64,000 nt of DNA. Origin: an uncultured Phycisphaerales bacterium (GTDB lineage: Bacteria; Planctomycetota; Phycisphaerae; WQYP01). The notes under the pieces were generated by a model. That model did not search any database, was not told the origin of the DNA, and was given only the letters and a program-made list of their open reading frames with translations. This document shows, piece after piece, positions 6,701 to 15,100 of the stretch. The position numbers were made by a program, and so were the translations under genes. How positions within the stretch are numbered: the first letter of the stretch is position 1; the number at the start of each line of letters is the position of its first letter. The stretch covers positions 1 to 64,000 of the forward strand of contig CAIMWO010000038.1 of the NCBI GenBank assembly GCA_903845195.1, in the 5' to 3' direction.

Positions 6701-7346
6701 GTATCCTGTGCTGAATCAGCACGGCCCAATTGAAGATTGTGAACTGGACTGAACATTGATTGGTCCTTTGCGTCTCCCGTACTTACAAAGCGCGGCCCCA
6801 TTGAAGCATGCTGGCGTACGTATTCGCTCCGGTCCGCACGTGTCCCCCGTGCTGACCAAGCACGGTTCCATTAAAGCTGCGAAAGGATCGCGTATGCCGC
6901 GTCGTTGAAAAGTCCCCTGTGCTGAATCAGCACGGCCCCATTGAAGCCGATCCGTGACGCGAAGAACATCGGCCTGAGAACGTCCCCCGTGCTGACGAAG
7001 CACGGCTCCGCTGAAGCTCCCAAGGGATATTGAGGATGATCCATCGGACGCCCGCATCCTCCGTGCCGACAACGCACGGCTCCATTGAAATTGAAAAATC
7101 CACTTCGCACCGAAGGGTACTGCGGCGTCTCCCGTGCCGACAACGCACGGCCCCATTGAAGCTGCGCTGCGACGAAGTAACAGTCGGCTATGGACTTCTG
7201 TCCCCATGCTGAAGACGCATGGCCCCATTGAAGTGCCGCGTTCGGATATCCAATGATCGTGTAGAATGGACCCCCGTGCCGAAGGAGCACGGCCCCATGA
7301 AGCTTGGTTTTGCCCATCAAGAGACGCGAGTCCAGTTGTCCCCCGT
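6701..7346 (+). CRISPR. CRISPR-like degenerate hairpin array 2, nine units plus broken tenth
   Basis: Repeats start at 6701, 6772, 6842, 6912, 6982, 7056, 7127, 7200 and 7269. A tenth begins GTCCCCCGT at 7338 and stops after nine bases, so the module is truncated on its right. Spacers are 34-38 nt. Stems vary in the same compensatory way (CCATGC/GCATGG at 7200). The unit at 7056 with its spacer (7092-7126) corresponds to the unit at 5818 with its spacer (5854-5888) in array 1. The terminal ATTCAA[CT]AGTGATAA unit seen at the end of the other two modules is missing. No cas gene is found on either side. Confidence 0.6.
7056..7126 (+). repeat. Repeat-spacer unit shared with array 1 (5818-5888)
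   Basis: The 35-nt spacers 5854-5888 and 7092-7126 differ at two positions only (A/G and A/T). The two repeats before them share GGCTCCATTGAAAT, a 3' end unique to this pair, but their stems differ at many positions (GTGCAGTCGAAGCATGG against GTGCCGACAACGCACGG). The unit was duplicated between the arrays, and the spacer has since been kept better than the repeat, the reverse of what ordinary CRISPR turnover gives. Confidence 0.75.
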
Positions 7347-7405
7347 TCCTGTTAACCACAACACTGCATCTCGACCAGAGACTCAGAGACTTTTCCGCAT
7401 CCCAA

Positions 7406-7476
7406 TCGGGGTGTCAGGGCGAACCATAGGGGTTGCGAACAGCACCCCGAATCTCGGTGGCGAAAGAGAGATCGCC
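7406..7476 (-). repeat. Inverted relative of the 581-780 repeat
   Basis: Read on the minus strand this stretch has a hairpin GGCGA-TCTCTCTT-TCGCC (7459-7476), then CTGTTCGCAACC (7431-7442), GGTTC (7421-7425) and GACACCCCGA (7406-7415). The last three blocks occur in the same order in the left repeat (685-742), and the hairpin loop matches the left hairpin loops. Spacing differs. Together the two sites bracket the STAND, sigma/ImmA and array genes in opposite orientation. Confidence 0.5.
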
Positions 7477-7504
7477 CTGTTGGCCAAGAATCCCCCAATT
7501 TCCC

Positions 7505-7544
7505 GCAAAAACACCAGCCCCCGAGGCTGGATGCGCTCGGGGGC
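7505..7544 (-). terminator. Intrinsic terminator of tRNA-Asn
   Basis: GCCCCCGAG (7517-7525) pairs with CTCGGGGGC (7536-7544). On the minus strand the hairpin is followed by TGGTGTTTTTGCG. It lies 47 nt past the 3' end of the tRNA-Asn gene on the same strand. Confidence 0.65.
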
Positions 7545-7590
7545 AGGTGTTAACCAGTGGGGCGGTCAGTTCCGCTACCCTGATTTACGC

Positions 7591-7661
7591 TCCGCGAGTA
7601 GGACTCGAACCTACAACATTCCGGTTAACAGCCGGATGCTCTACCATTGAGCTATCGCGGA
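7591..7661 (-). tRNA. tRNA-Asn (GTT)
   Basis: The minus strand folds into a complete 71-nt cloverleaf: acceptor TCCGCGA/TCGCGGA, D arm GCTC/GAGC, anticodon arm TCCGG/CCGGA around CTGTTAA (anticodon GTT), and T arm GTAGG/CCTAC with loop TTCGAGT. CCA is not encoded. It lies about 245 bp right of the truncated array end. No duplicate of its 3' end was seen elsewhere in the window. Confidence 0.97.
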
Positions 7662-7897
7662 ATGGCATGGCAAGAGAATCGGCTTCTCTGGCCGGAGTTC
7701 ATTAAATTAAACAATCCATGGGCCACGGTCAAGGATATCGATGAGGCCACCTGCTGACATTGGACATTATAGCCTGGCTTGCCGGGGCGAATTGTGGGCG
7801 TATTCAGGGGCAGCGGCGGTATTCTTTGCGCCGCGGAGAGATGCCGCTATGATCCGCCTTCCCGAATTCATAGTCTTTTTTCAAATTGAGGGTTTTC

Positions 7898-9937
7898 ATG
7901 GCTGCTTCGCACAAGTCGGTCGATCAATTGCCGTTTTCGTTGCCGTTCCGTCAGGTGCATCTCGATTTTCATACGGGACCCGCGATTCCGGATGTGGGCT
8001 CTCAGTTCGATCCAGGCGAATTCGCGCGCATGGTCAAGGCAGCGCATATCAATTCGATCACGGTTTTCGCCAAGTGCCACCACGGACATCTGTATTACAA
8101 CACCGCCCGCCCCGAGCGCCATCCCGGACTCAAACCCGGCCTCGACCTCCTGGCCGGCCAAGTCGAAGCACTACATCGTGAAGGAATCCGGGCCCCGATT
8201 TACCTGTCGGTACATTGCGACGAATACGCGGCCGATCATTACCCGCAGTGGATCGCCCAAAACGAAGACGGCTCCCACGTCGGGCCCAAGCCGCTGCAGC
8301 CCGGCTGGCAGATCATGGATATGGCGTCGCCTTACCTCGAATTCCTCGCCGAGCAGACCGCCGAAGTGCTCAAAACGTTCAAGCCCGTGGATGGCATCTT
8401 CTTTGATATGTGCTGGGATCAGCCCTCCTGGAATCCGTACCGCCTCGAAGCCATGGCCCAGAACGGCTTCAACCTCGATTCCGCGGATGACAATCGCCGG
8501 TACGCCACCATCGTCGCCCATGGCTACATGAAGCGTTTGCACGACCAGGTCAAAGCTTCCTCCCGCGATGCCTCCATCTTCTTCAATTGCCGCCCGTTCT
8601 TCCAACTCAAAGATGACATTGCCTACCAATCCCAGGCCGAAATCGAAGCCTTGCCCACCGGCGGCTGGGGATACATGTACTTCCCCATCAACGTCCGCTA
8701 CGCCCGAACCTTCGGCAAGCCCTACCTCGGAATGACCGCACGCTTTCACAAATCATGGGCCGACTTCGGCGGACTGAAACCCTACGCCGCACTCGAATAC
8801 GAAACCTCCCAGATGATCGCCCATGGCGCCCGCTGCTCCGTCGGCGACCAACTCCATCCCCGCGGCATCCTGGACAAAGCCTCCTACGCCCTGATCGGCA
8901 AGGTTTACAAACGCGTCGCAGACCGCGAGCCCTGGCTCGAAGGCGCCGCCCCGGTCTCGCAGATTGGCCTCTTCCAGGCGCCGACGGGAAATCTGAGCAC
9001 GACGCAGTCCACTTCGCGCACGGATGAAGGGGCGACGCGCATGTTGACGCAACTGCGCCAGCAGTTCGATGTAGTGCAGCCAACATCGGAATTCTCCCGC
9101 TACGAATTGCTCATCTTGCCCGATGCCGTAAAGGTCGATGACGCCCTCTCCGCAAAGCTGCACGCATTCCTGGCCGCCGGCGGCAAACTGCTGCTCACAG
9201 GCACATCAGGCCTCACCCCCGACGGCACAAAGTCGCTGCTACCCGAATTGCCCGTCCTCCCGCATGGAATGTCGCCGTTCCAGGCAAATTATTTCCGCGT
9301 CGCGCCGCCGGTACTGGAAGCCGCCAGCGACGCGTCGCTCGTTTCCTATGATGCCGACCACATCTTGTACGATCGCACAGTCCGCGTGACCGCCAAGCCG
9401 GCCGCAGAAACCCTCGCCCGAATCGTCGAGCCCTACTTTGATCGCAACTGGCAGCACTTCTGTTCCCACGGCCAGACGCCCACGGACCAACTTTCAAAAT
9501 TCGCCGCCGCCGTCGTAGGAAAAAATGTGGCCTACCTCGCCTTCCCCGCGTTTCACAGTTTTGGCGAGCATGGGAATCTCCCCTACCGCCTGCTCGTGAA
9601 AGCCGCGCTCGATCGCCTTCTCCCCGAACCGCTCATCAAGGTCTCCGGCCCATCCTATATCGAAGCCACAGTGCAGCGGCAACCCACGACCGGCAGCCAA
9701 ACCCGCACCATTATCCATCTCCTCGGCTATTTCGCCCAGCGCCGCACCGCCGGCCTCGACATCGCCGAAGACATTGTGCTCCTGTACGATGTGCAGGTAT
9801 CGCTGAAATTGCCAGTCGCCCCCCGCGAAGTCTACCTGGCCCCCTCGCGCCTCCCCCTGACCTTCACCTACAACGCCGGCCGCGTAGTGCTGAAACTTCC
9901 CGTGCTGCGTGGCCATGAGATGATCGTAGTGGAGTGA
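7898..9937 (+). CDS. Glycoside hydrolase-like protein (GHL6 barrel, trimerisation domain)
   Basis: The start is ATG 7898 with GAGGG just upstream (a TTG at 7886 overlaps that site and is less likely), giving 679 residues. The N-terminal TIM-barrel half has INSITVFAKCHHGHLYYNT, PIYLSVHCDEYAADHYPQW and VDGIFFDMCWDQPSWNPYR, typical of the putative glycosyl hydrolase GHL6/GH42-like group. A glutamine amidotransferase-like beta-galactosidase trimerisation domain follows (YELLILPDAVKVDDALSAKL to LLLTGTSGL, about residues 390-450). No signal peptide is visible, so it probably acts in the cytoplasm. Substrate unknown. Catalytic acids cannot be assigned securely. Confidence 0.75.
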   Translation: MAASHKSVDQLPFSLPFRQVHLDFHTGPAIPDVGSQFDPGEFARMVKAAHINSITVFAKCHHGHLYYNTARPERHPGLKPGLDLLAGQVEALHREGIRAPIYLSVHCDEYAADHYPQWIAQNEDGSHVGPKPLQPGWQIMDMASPYLEFLAEQTAEVLKTFKPVDGIFFDMCWDQPSWNPYRLEAMAQNGFNLDSADDNRRYATIVAHGYMKRLHDQVKASSRDASIFFNCRPFFQLKDDIAYQSQAEIEALPTGGWGYMYFPINVRYARTFGKPYLGMTARFHKSWADFGGLKPYAALEYETSQMIAHGARCSVGDQLHPRGILDKASYALIGKVYKRVADREPWLEGAAPVSQIGLFQAPTGNLSTTQSTSRTDEGATRMLTQLRQQFDVVQPTSEFSRYELLILPDAVKVDDALSAKLHAFLAAGGKLLLTGTSGLTPDGTKSLLPELPVLPHGMSPFQANYFRVAPPVLEAASDASLVSYDADHILYDRTVRVTAKPAAETLARIVEPYFDRNWQHFCSHGQTPTDQLSKFAAAVVGKNVAYLAFPAFHSFGEHGNLPYRLLVKAALDRLLPEPLIKVSGPSYIEATVQRQPTTGSQTRTIIHLLGYFAQRRTAGLDIAEDIVLLYDVQVSLKLPVAPREVYLAPSRLPLTFTYNAGRVVLKLPVLRGHEMIVVE

Positions 9938-10153
9938 GCGGTAAAGAAAGGGAATTACGAGGTAAGAATGGGCGCGATAGGGAGAGCGAGAAGGAGAGTG
10001 AGACGAATACTGATTCCGAGGTTCGTGAGAGAGAGTTGATCGGTCCGCGTCAATGTAGTTGGCGGGCTTGGAGAGGAAACGGAATGCTGCGGGTACATTT
10101 GAATCGCACCGGTTTACGGCGCGTGCCCATGCTCACGCGAGCAATTCGCGTGA

Positions 10154-10669
10154 TTATTCGGTAGTGAGAGGGGCTTTGTAGAGGAGTTTGATTTCGCGGC
10201 AGATGCGGACGAACTCTAAGCGGTCGCGTTCGGGGAGGCCGGTGAGGATTTGGACGGTTTTGGAGAGGCGGGCGTCGCGGAATTCTTCGTAGGTTTTTCG
10301 GCCTTCGGTGGTGAGGGTGACGTCGATTTTGCGTTTGTCGTGAGGGTTGAGTTCGCACTTGATGAGGGGCTTGTCGAAGTTGGATTCGAGCGAACGGATG
10401 ATACGGGACATTTGCGCGGGGAGGACGCCGATGGTGCGCTGGATCTCGCCAACGGTGAGGATGGAGGGGGCGCGGACGAGGGTATCGAGAGTGAGGAACT
10501 GCGATTCGGAGAGGTCAGTGACCTCGGAACGTTGCCGGGAGGCGAGGCGTTCGCGCCAGGCGAGCACGGTGAGTGCGAAAATTTCCTCGGCCATTGCGTC
10601 GTGAGAATTGGTCGGCTGTGATTGTTCCATATCGGCTACTTGTGTACTCGTTTTGCGGCGGATGTGCAA
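10154..10669 (-). CDS. MarR-family transcriptional regulator
   Basis: The frame is 171 residues. Another possible start is the ATG at 10630 (MEQSQPTNS), and neither has a clear ribosome site. The winged-helix core is seen in LTVGEIQRTIGVLPAQMSR (recognition helix), IIRSLESNFDKPLIKC and the wing NPHDKRKIDVTLTTEGRKTY, then a dimerisation helix. MarR proteins bind palindromic operators as dimers and often respond to phenolic or oxidative signals. It is convergent with the hydrolase gene. A 7-bp hairpin (CACGCGA/TCGCGTG, 10134-10152) separates their ends, without a T tract. Confidence 0.85.
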   Translation of the reverse strand: MHIRRKTSTQVADMEQSQPTNSHDAMAEEIFALTVLAWRERLASRQRSEVTDLSESQFLTLDTLVRAPSILTVGEIQRTIGVLPAQMSRIIRSLESNFDKPLIKCELNPHDKRKIDVTLTTEGRKTYEEFRDARLSKTVQILTGLPERDRLEFVRICREIKLLYKAPLTTE

Positions 10670-10719
10670 CTATGGGAAGCAAGAAGAGAGAAGTAAGAAG
10701 CAAGAAGACGGGGGTTGGG

Positions 10720-11952
10720 TCAGGGGGATTTGGGAGGAGGGGTGGAGGCGTGCCAGAGTTCGAGTTGGGATTGGTTGTTGGTGCGGATGACGAGGAGTCC
10801 GCCAAGTTTGCCGGCGCTGCAGGCGGCCAGGGCGCTCGTGAAGGCGTCGCCGGTGGGTTTGACGACGAGGAAGGCGCCGAAGCCGCGGTTAAGGAGGAGG
10901 AGGGTGCCGTGGGTGGAGACGATGACGGCGTCGTCGCGGCCGTCGGCGTTGGCATCGCAGGTGGCGAGGAGGCCGTCGGTGATGCCGTCTTTCCATTCGG
11001 TGATGTGGGAGGTGAGTTTGGAACCGAGGAGTTGGAGGTCGTCGGCGGTTTTGGGGGGATTGTTGCGCACATCGGGAAATTCCAAGCGAAGAATGCCGGA
11101 CTTCAGGAGATGCAATGAGCACTCTTCGCCGCGGTCTCCAAATCGTCCCAGAGTTCTGCTGATCAAAGAGCCCTTAGGGAAATCGACGGAGAGCGTGAGC
11201 GTGCTATCGGTAGTCGGGCGGGTCGCGGAGATGGTGTTTGCGCCGGTGTCTTCGGTCGGTGCTGCCGGCTGGGATGCGGCAGGTTCAGGTTTGCCATCAA
11301 AAGGTGTGATGCCTTTTTCGCTGATGGCAAAACGCCGATGTTGATTTCCACTATGCACAGTGAGGATTGATTGACCGTCTAGAAATTGCCAGGAGCATCG
11401 GTCGATTGGGCCGACTTGATCGAGCGTGGCGATCTTTTCCTGGGTGCTCAGGAATTTTGCCGGGGCGGCATCGAGGAGGGTGCTCTTCTTTTCTTTCAAT
11501 TCATCCAAGGCGAGGGCGAGCATGGCGGAGCGGCCGGGGAATGTGCCACGGAGTTTTTCGTTGAGGCCGGTGATGCGGAAGGCTTTGGCCTTTCCGGGGA
11601 TTTCGGCGGCGGTGCACCACTGGTCGGCGAGGTGGATGAGGATGTCGCGTGCGCCGCGGATGAGGATGACGGTATTTCCTTTGCTGATCTGTTTGTAGAG
11701 GGACTCCGGCTGGGCGATTTGGACTTTGAGGGAGTCGGGGGGTTGAGTCTGGTCTGCGGGGGCCTTGAGGGAGCGGGTGAGTTTGATTTCGACGACGCGG
11801 AGTTCGTCGGTCGTTGCGGAGACTTCGCCGACCCAGACGGTTTTGGAGGAGTCCCAGATTTTGGAGAGGGGGAGATCCACCTGGATGACGGCGAACGCGG
11901 GGGTGATGAGCGTGAGCAGCAGGAGGATGGCGAGGGGGGCGAGTTTGTTCAC
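10720..11952 (-). CDS. Exported FG-GAP-like protein
   Basis: The frame is open to 12132, but the likely start is GTG 11952 (GGAG six bases upstream), which begins with a clean signal peptide: VNKLAPLAILLLLTLITPAFA. The mature part has a beta-rich segment with VWVGEVSATTDELRVVEIK, and near the C-terminus an FG-GAP/VCBS-type calcium-loop unit, CDANADGRDDAVIVST, followed by TLLLLNRGFGAF. It resembles the exported protein at 20626 in layout (an N-terminal domain, then FG-GAP units). It is probably periplasmic or cell-surface. The ligand is unknown. Confidence 0.65.
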   Translation of the reverse strand: MNKLAPLAILLLLTLITPAFAVIQVDLPLSKIWDSSKTVWVGEVSATTDELRVVEIKLTRSLKAPADQTQPPDSLKVQIAQPESLYKQISKGNTVILIRGARDILIHLADQWCTAAEIPGKAKAFRITGLNEKLRGTFPGRSAMLALALDELKEKKSTLLDAAPAKFLSTQEKIATLDQVGPIDRCSWQFLDGQSILTVHSGNQHRRFAISEKGITPFDGKPEPAASQPAAPTEDTGANTISATRPTTDSTLTLSVDFPKGSLISRTLGRFGDRGEECSLHLLKSGILRLEFPDVRNNPPKTADDLQLLGSKLTSHITEWKDGITDGLLATCDANADGRDDAVIVSTHGTLLLLNRGFGAFLVVKPTGDAFTSALAACSAGKLGGLLVIRTNNQSQLELWHASTPPPKSP

Positions 11953-12138
11953 GAATATCTCCGAAACGTCGTGGCGGGGGTATGGGGGATTTTTACCATT
12001 AAGAGGGGGAGAGACCAAGGGATCCCTTGGGCATATTAAGTTTTCCTGTGGCGAACGTGGGCATCGAAAGGCTTGGGTGATTGGGCCGGCGGCGGAGCCG
12101 CACGGCTCTGTTGGGGGAGTATTCTCTTTCATATCGGT

Positions 12139-15100
12139 TCAGGGGACGCGGAGGAGGCGTTTGGTGAGGAACATGAGAGGGATGTAGGTGATGATGTAGA
12201 TGCCGAGCCAGCCGAGGTCCCAGTGGAAGCCGAAAGGCTTAAAGGGGGTCCAGAATGCGGTGCTGCGGGACTCGGTGGGGGCAGGGATGAGTTCGAGGGA
12301 ATGGAGGGGGCCGTGAATTTCGTCATCGGCGGTCCAGCCGGGGAGTTGGTATTGGCCGACGCTCCAGCGTACCTGTCCGCCAGCTTCACGGCCCACCATG
12401 ACGATCAGGCGATACTGACCTTCGTGGTCGGCGTGGAGTTTCCAGGTGAGCGTTTGGGGTTCGATGGGTTGGGCGAGGTAGGCTTCGAGGTCGCGGATTT
12501 TTTCGGGCGGGGCGTGGTCAGTGCGTATTTGGTCGAGCAAGGTTAGCAGTGTTTTGCGGATGGGGGGTGATTGGCGATGGGTGTCGCCTTCGACGTTAAC
12601 GCCGGGAGGCACTTGAAGCACGGCGTGAAGGCCGCCTTCCTGGAGTTTGGCGACGAGAGTGGCGTCGGCGGGAGCGGGAGGGGGATCGGCGGCGGGATTC
12701 ATGCGGAGGGGGAGCCAGAGGAAGAGGGTGACCATGGGTCCGAGGAGAAGGGCGATAGGGAACATGCCGGCGAGGAGGAGGCGGGCTTGGACTTCGGGTT
12801 GGAGTCCTTTGGGCTTCTGGGTGCCGCGGGCTTTGGCGGCGCGGAGGCGTTTGGTGTCGGTGGCGAAGCGTTGGGTGAGCATCATGCCGGCGGCCATGGA
12901 TCCGGCGAGGATAGCGACGGTCCAGGGCTTGCCGACGAATAGGATGAGGGGCCAGAGGAGTTCGTCCCATGCTTCCATGGCGTTCTGATAGACGGAAGAT
13001 TGGGGCATCCAAGCTATGAGAAGCAGAAGGGCGATCCAGAGTGCTGCGACGAGGACTGAGCTTTTCGTGATTTTGCGTTCCCAGTTGCCGGTGGGGGGGA
13101 CGGGCAGTTCGGGTGGATGTTCAATGGTGGGGGGCTGAGTGATCTCGTGGCCGCGGCGAACGCGACCCTGGTGGGCATCGACGACGACGTGCTCGCCATC
13201 GCGGAGGGTGGTGGTGGCGTTCTTGAAGACGACGGCGGGGATGCCCATTTCGCGGGCGACGACGGCGCCGTGGCTGAGAGAGCCGCCGCGTTCGAGGACG
13301 AGGGCGGCGGCGTTCATGAAGAGGGGCGTCCAGTTGGGGTCAGTGGAGGGGCAGACGAGGACGTATTTTTCACCGAGGTCGCGGCCTTGAGGGCCGGTGG
13401 CTTCTTCGGGTGAGAGCACGACGCGGACGGGGCCGGAGCCGATGCCGGCGGAGAGGCAGAAGGCTTCGAAGTGTTCCTGCGAGGCACCGTCGGGGGCGGA
13501 GGGGGTTTGGGCGTGGAAGTTGGGATCGGTGATGAGTGCGGGAAGTTCGAGGCGGCGTTCGGCGGCGCGGCGGATTTTGCGGTGGGCGATGAGGAGGCTG
13601 AGGGTGGATCTGGGGACGCGGGATTCGGAGGAGTCGAGGGCGCGGAGCATTTCCGGGGCGGAGAGGAGGAAGACGTCGTTGCCGAGGGTCATGCGTTTGC
13701 CGCACTCGAGGGCGAGGTCGCGGAGGAGGCAATAGCCGCGCATGAGGTGATATTTGCCGTTCTCGCGGAAGATCATGTAGCGGCGGGCGAGAGAGATGAG
13801 TTGGGCGAAATGTTTTCGCTTGCGGGCGGGGAGTAATTGGGAGAGGCGTTGTTCGAGTCGGCGGACTTCTGCGATGTGTTCATCATGCCGTTTGAAGGGG
13901 TCGGGAGCGTTGCGGAGTTTTTCGGCGATGCTGAGCACATCGGCGGGGCGCTCGCGCCAGCGCGGGCTGGAGAGGTCGAATTCGTTGGGGCCGCGATGGC
14001 CGTAGTTCACCAGCCAAGCGGAGAGGCTTTGCAAGCGCGCGGGGTCGGTCAACTGGCCGAGTTCCCAGAGGCCGGCATTGGCGGAGAGGGTTCGATCGGG
14101 GTCATTGGGGGAGGCGAGCAACTGGGCGGTTTCTGAGGGGTTGAGGCGTTCGTTCCAGAATTCCTCGGCGAGGAATTGCTGCAATTCGGCGACGGCTTGG
14201 CCGGCGATCAGGCTGGGCAGGAGCGAGAGCGGGGAGAATTCGTCGAGGGTTTTGCGGCGGCGGGTTTCCCAGAGGGCGATGAGTTCGGCGGTGCTGAGGA
14301 TGGAGAGGTCGCGGGATTCTTCCTGGCGGCACCAGGCGGCGAAGGCGGGAATGATGCGATCGTTGAGTTTGCCGTCGAGGCTGGAGGCGTAGCGGGCGAG
14401 GTGGGCGTTGGCGCGTTTGACGCGGCGCATGGCACGCATGCGGGCGGGGAGCGAGCCGGCGGGGAGGGTAGGGGGATTCTGGGTGGCATCGGGATTGGCG
14501 GCCAGTTCGTGCGGATCGTAGCGGTAGGGGAAACCGGCGAAGAACATTTCGCCGGCGCAGGCGGCATCCATGTAGATTTTACCGGCGAGGAGGTGAAGGA
14601 AGCCGTCGTGGTGCATGCGTGGGGAGGGGTCGAAGCCGGCGAGGCGATACATTTCGCCGAAGCCGCCGGTGCCGGTCATGAAGGGGCCGATGACGCTCCA
14701 GGTGAGGGGTGTGGGATGGGGGAGGGTTTCGGCGAGGTTGTGGAGGACGAGCGGACCGGCCGCGGGTTTGGGTGAGGGGGAGAGTATCTTGCGAAGAGAG
14801 TCGGTGACGTCGCGGACGAGGGTGTGGTATTCCTGGGCTGCGGCCATGGTGGTGATGGCGCGGGATTGGAGGACGCGGAGGCGCAGTTGGTTTTGGGGAT
14901 CGCGTTCGAGGGCCCATTCGACATCCTGGGGGAGTTCGAAGGTGGTGCTGACCTTGCGGGCGAGTTGCCAGAGGGTGCGGAGGGAGGCTTCATCGAGGCA
15001 GGAGATGTGGCGGCGGTCGGCGGGGACGGGGCCTTCGCCGGCGCCGGAGGAGATCATGAGGGTTTTTTCGGCGAGGGTTTGATCGATGAGTGAGCCGTCG

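Noticed and set aside
5635-7359. Long minus-strand open frames across the arrays with repeated MGPC, SARGT and QWGRA-type words
   Set aside because: They are translations of the DNA repeats. Unit spacing (70, 71, 73, 58 and so on) is not a multiple of three, the repeated words hop between frames, there are no ribosome sites, and substitutions follow RNA pairing rather than codons.
7347-7661. tRNA-Asn as attachment site of the accessory block
   Set aside because: No second copy of the tRNA 3' end was seen anywhere to the left, and no integrase lies in the block. The short GGTTAACAG matches (806, 863, 7350 on the opposite strand, 7622) are too brief to count.
10134-10152. Hairpin between the convergent hydrolase and MarR genes as terminator
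   Set aside because: The 7-bp stem is real but no T tract follows on either strand.
10050-10621. Overlapping frames opposite the MarR gene
   Set aside because: Shadow frames with skewed composition. The minus-strand frame has a clear winged-helix pattern.
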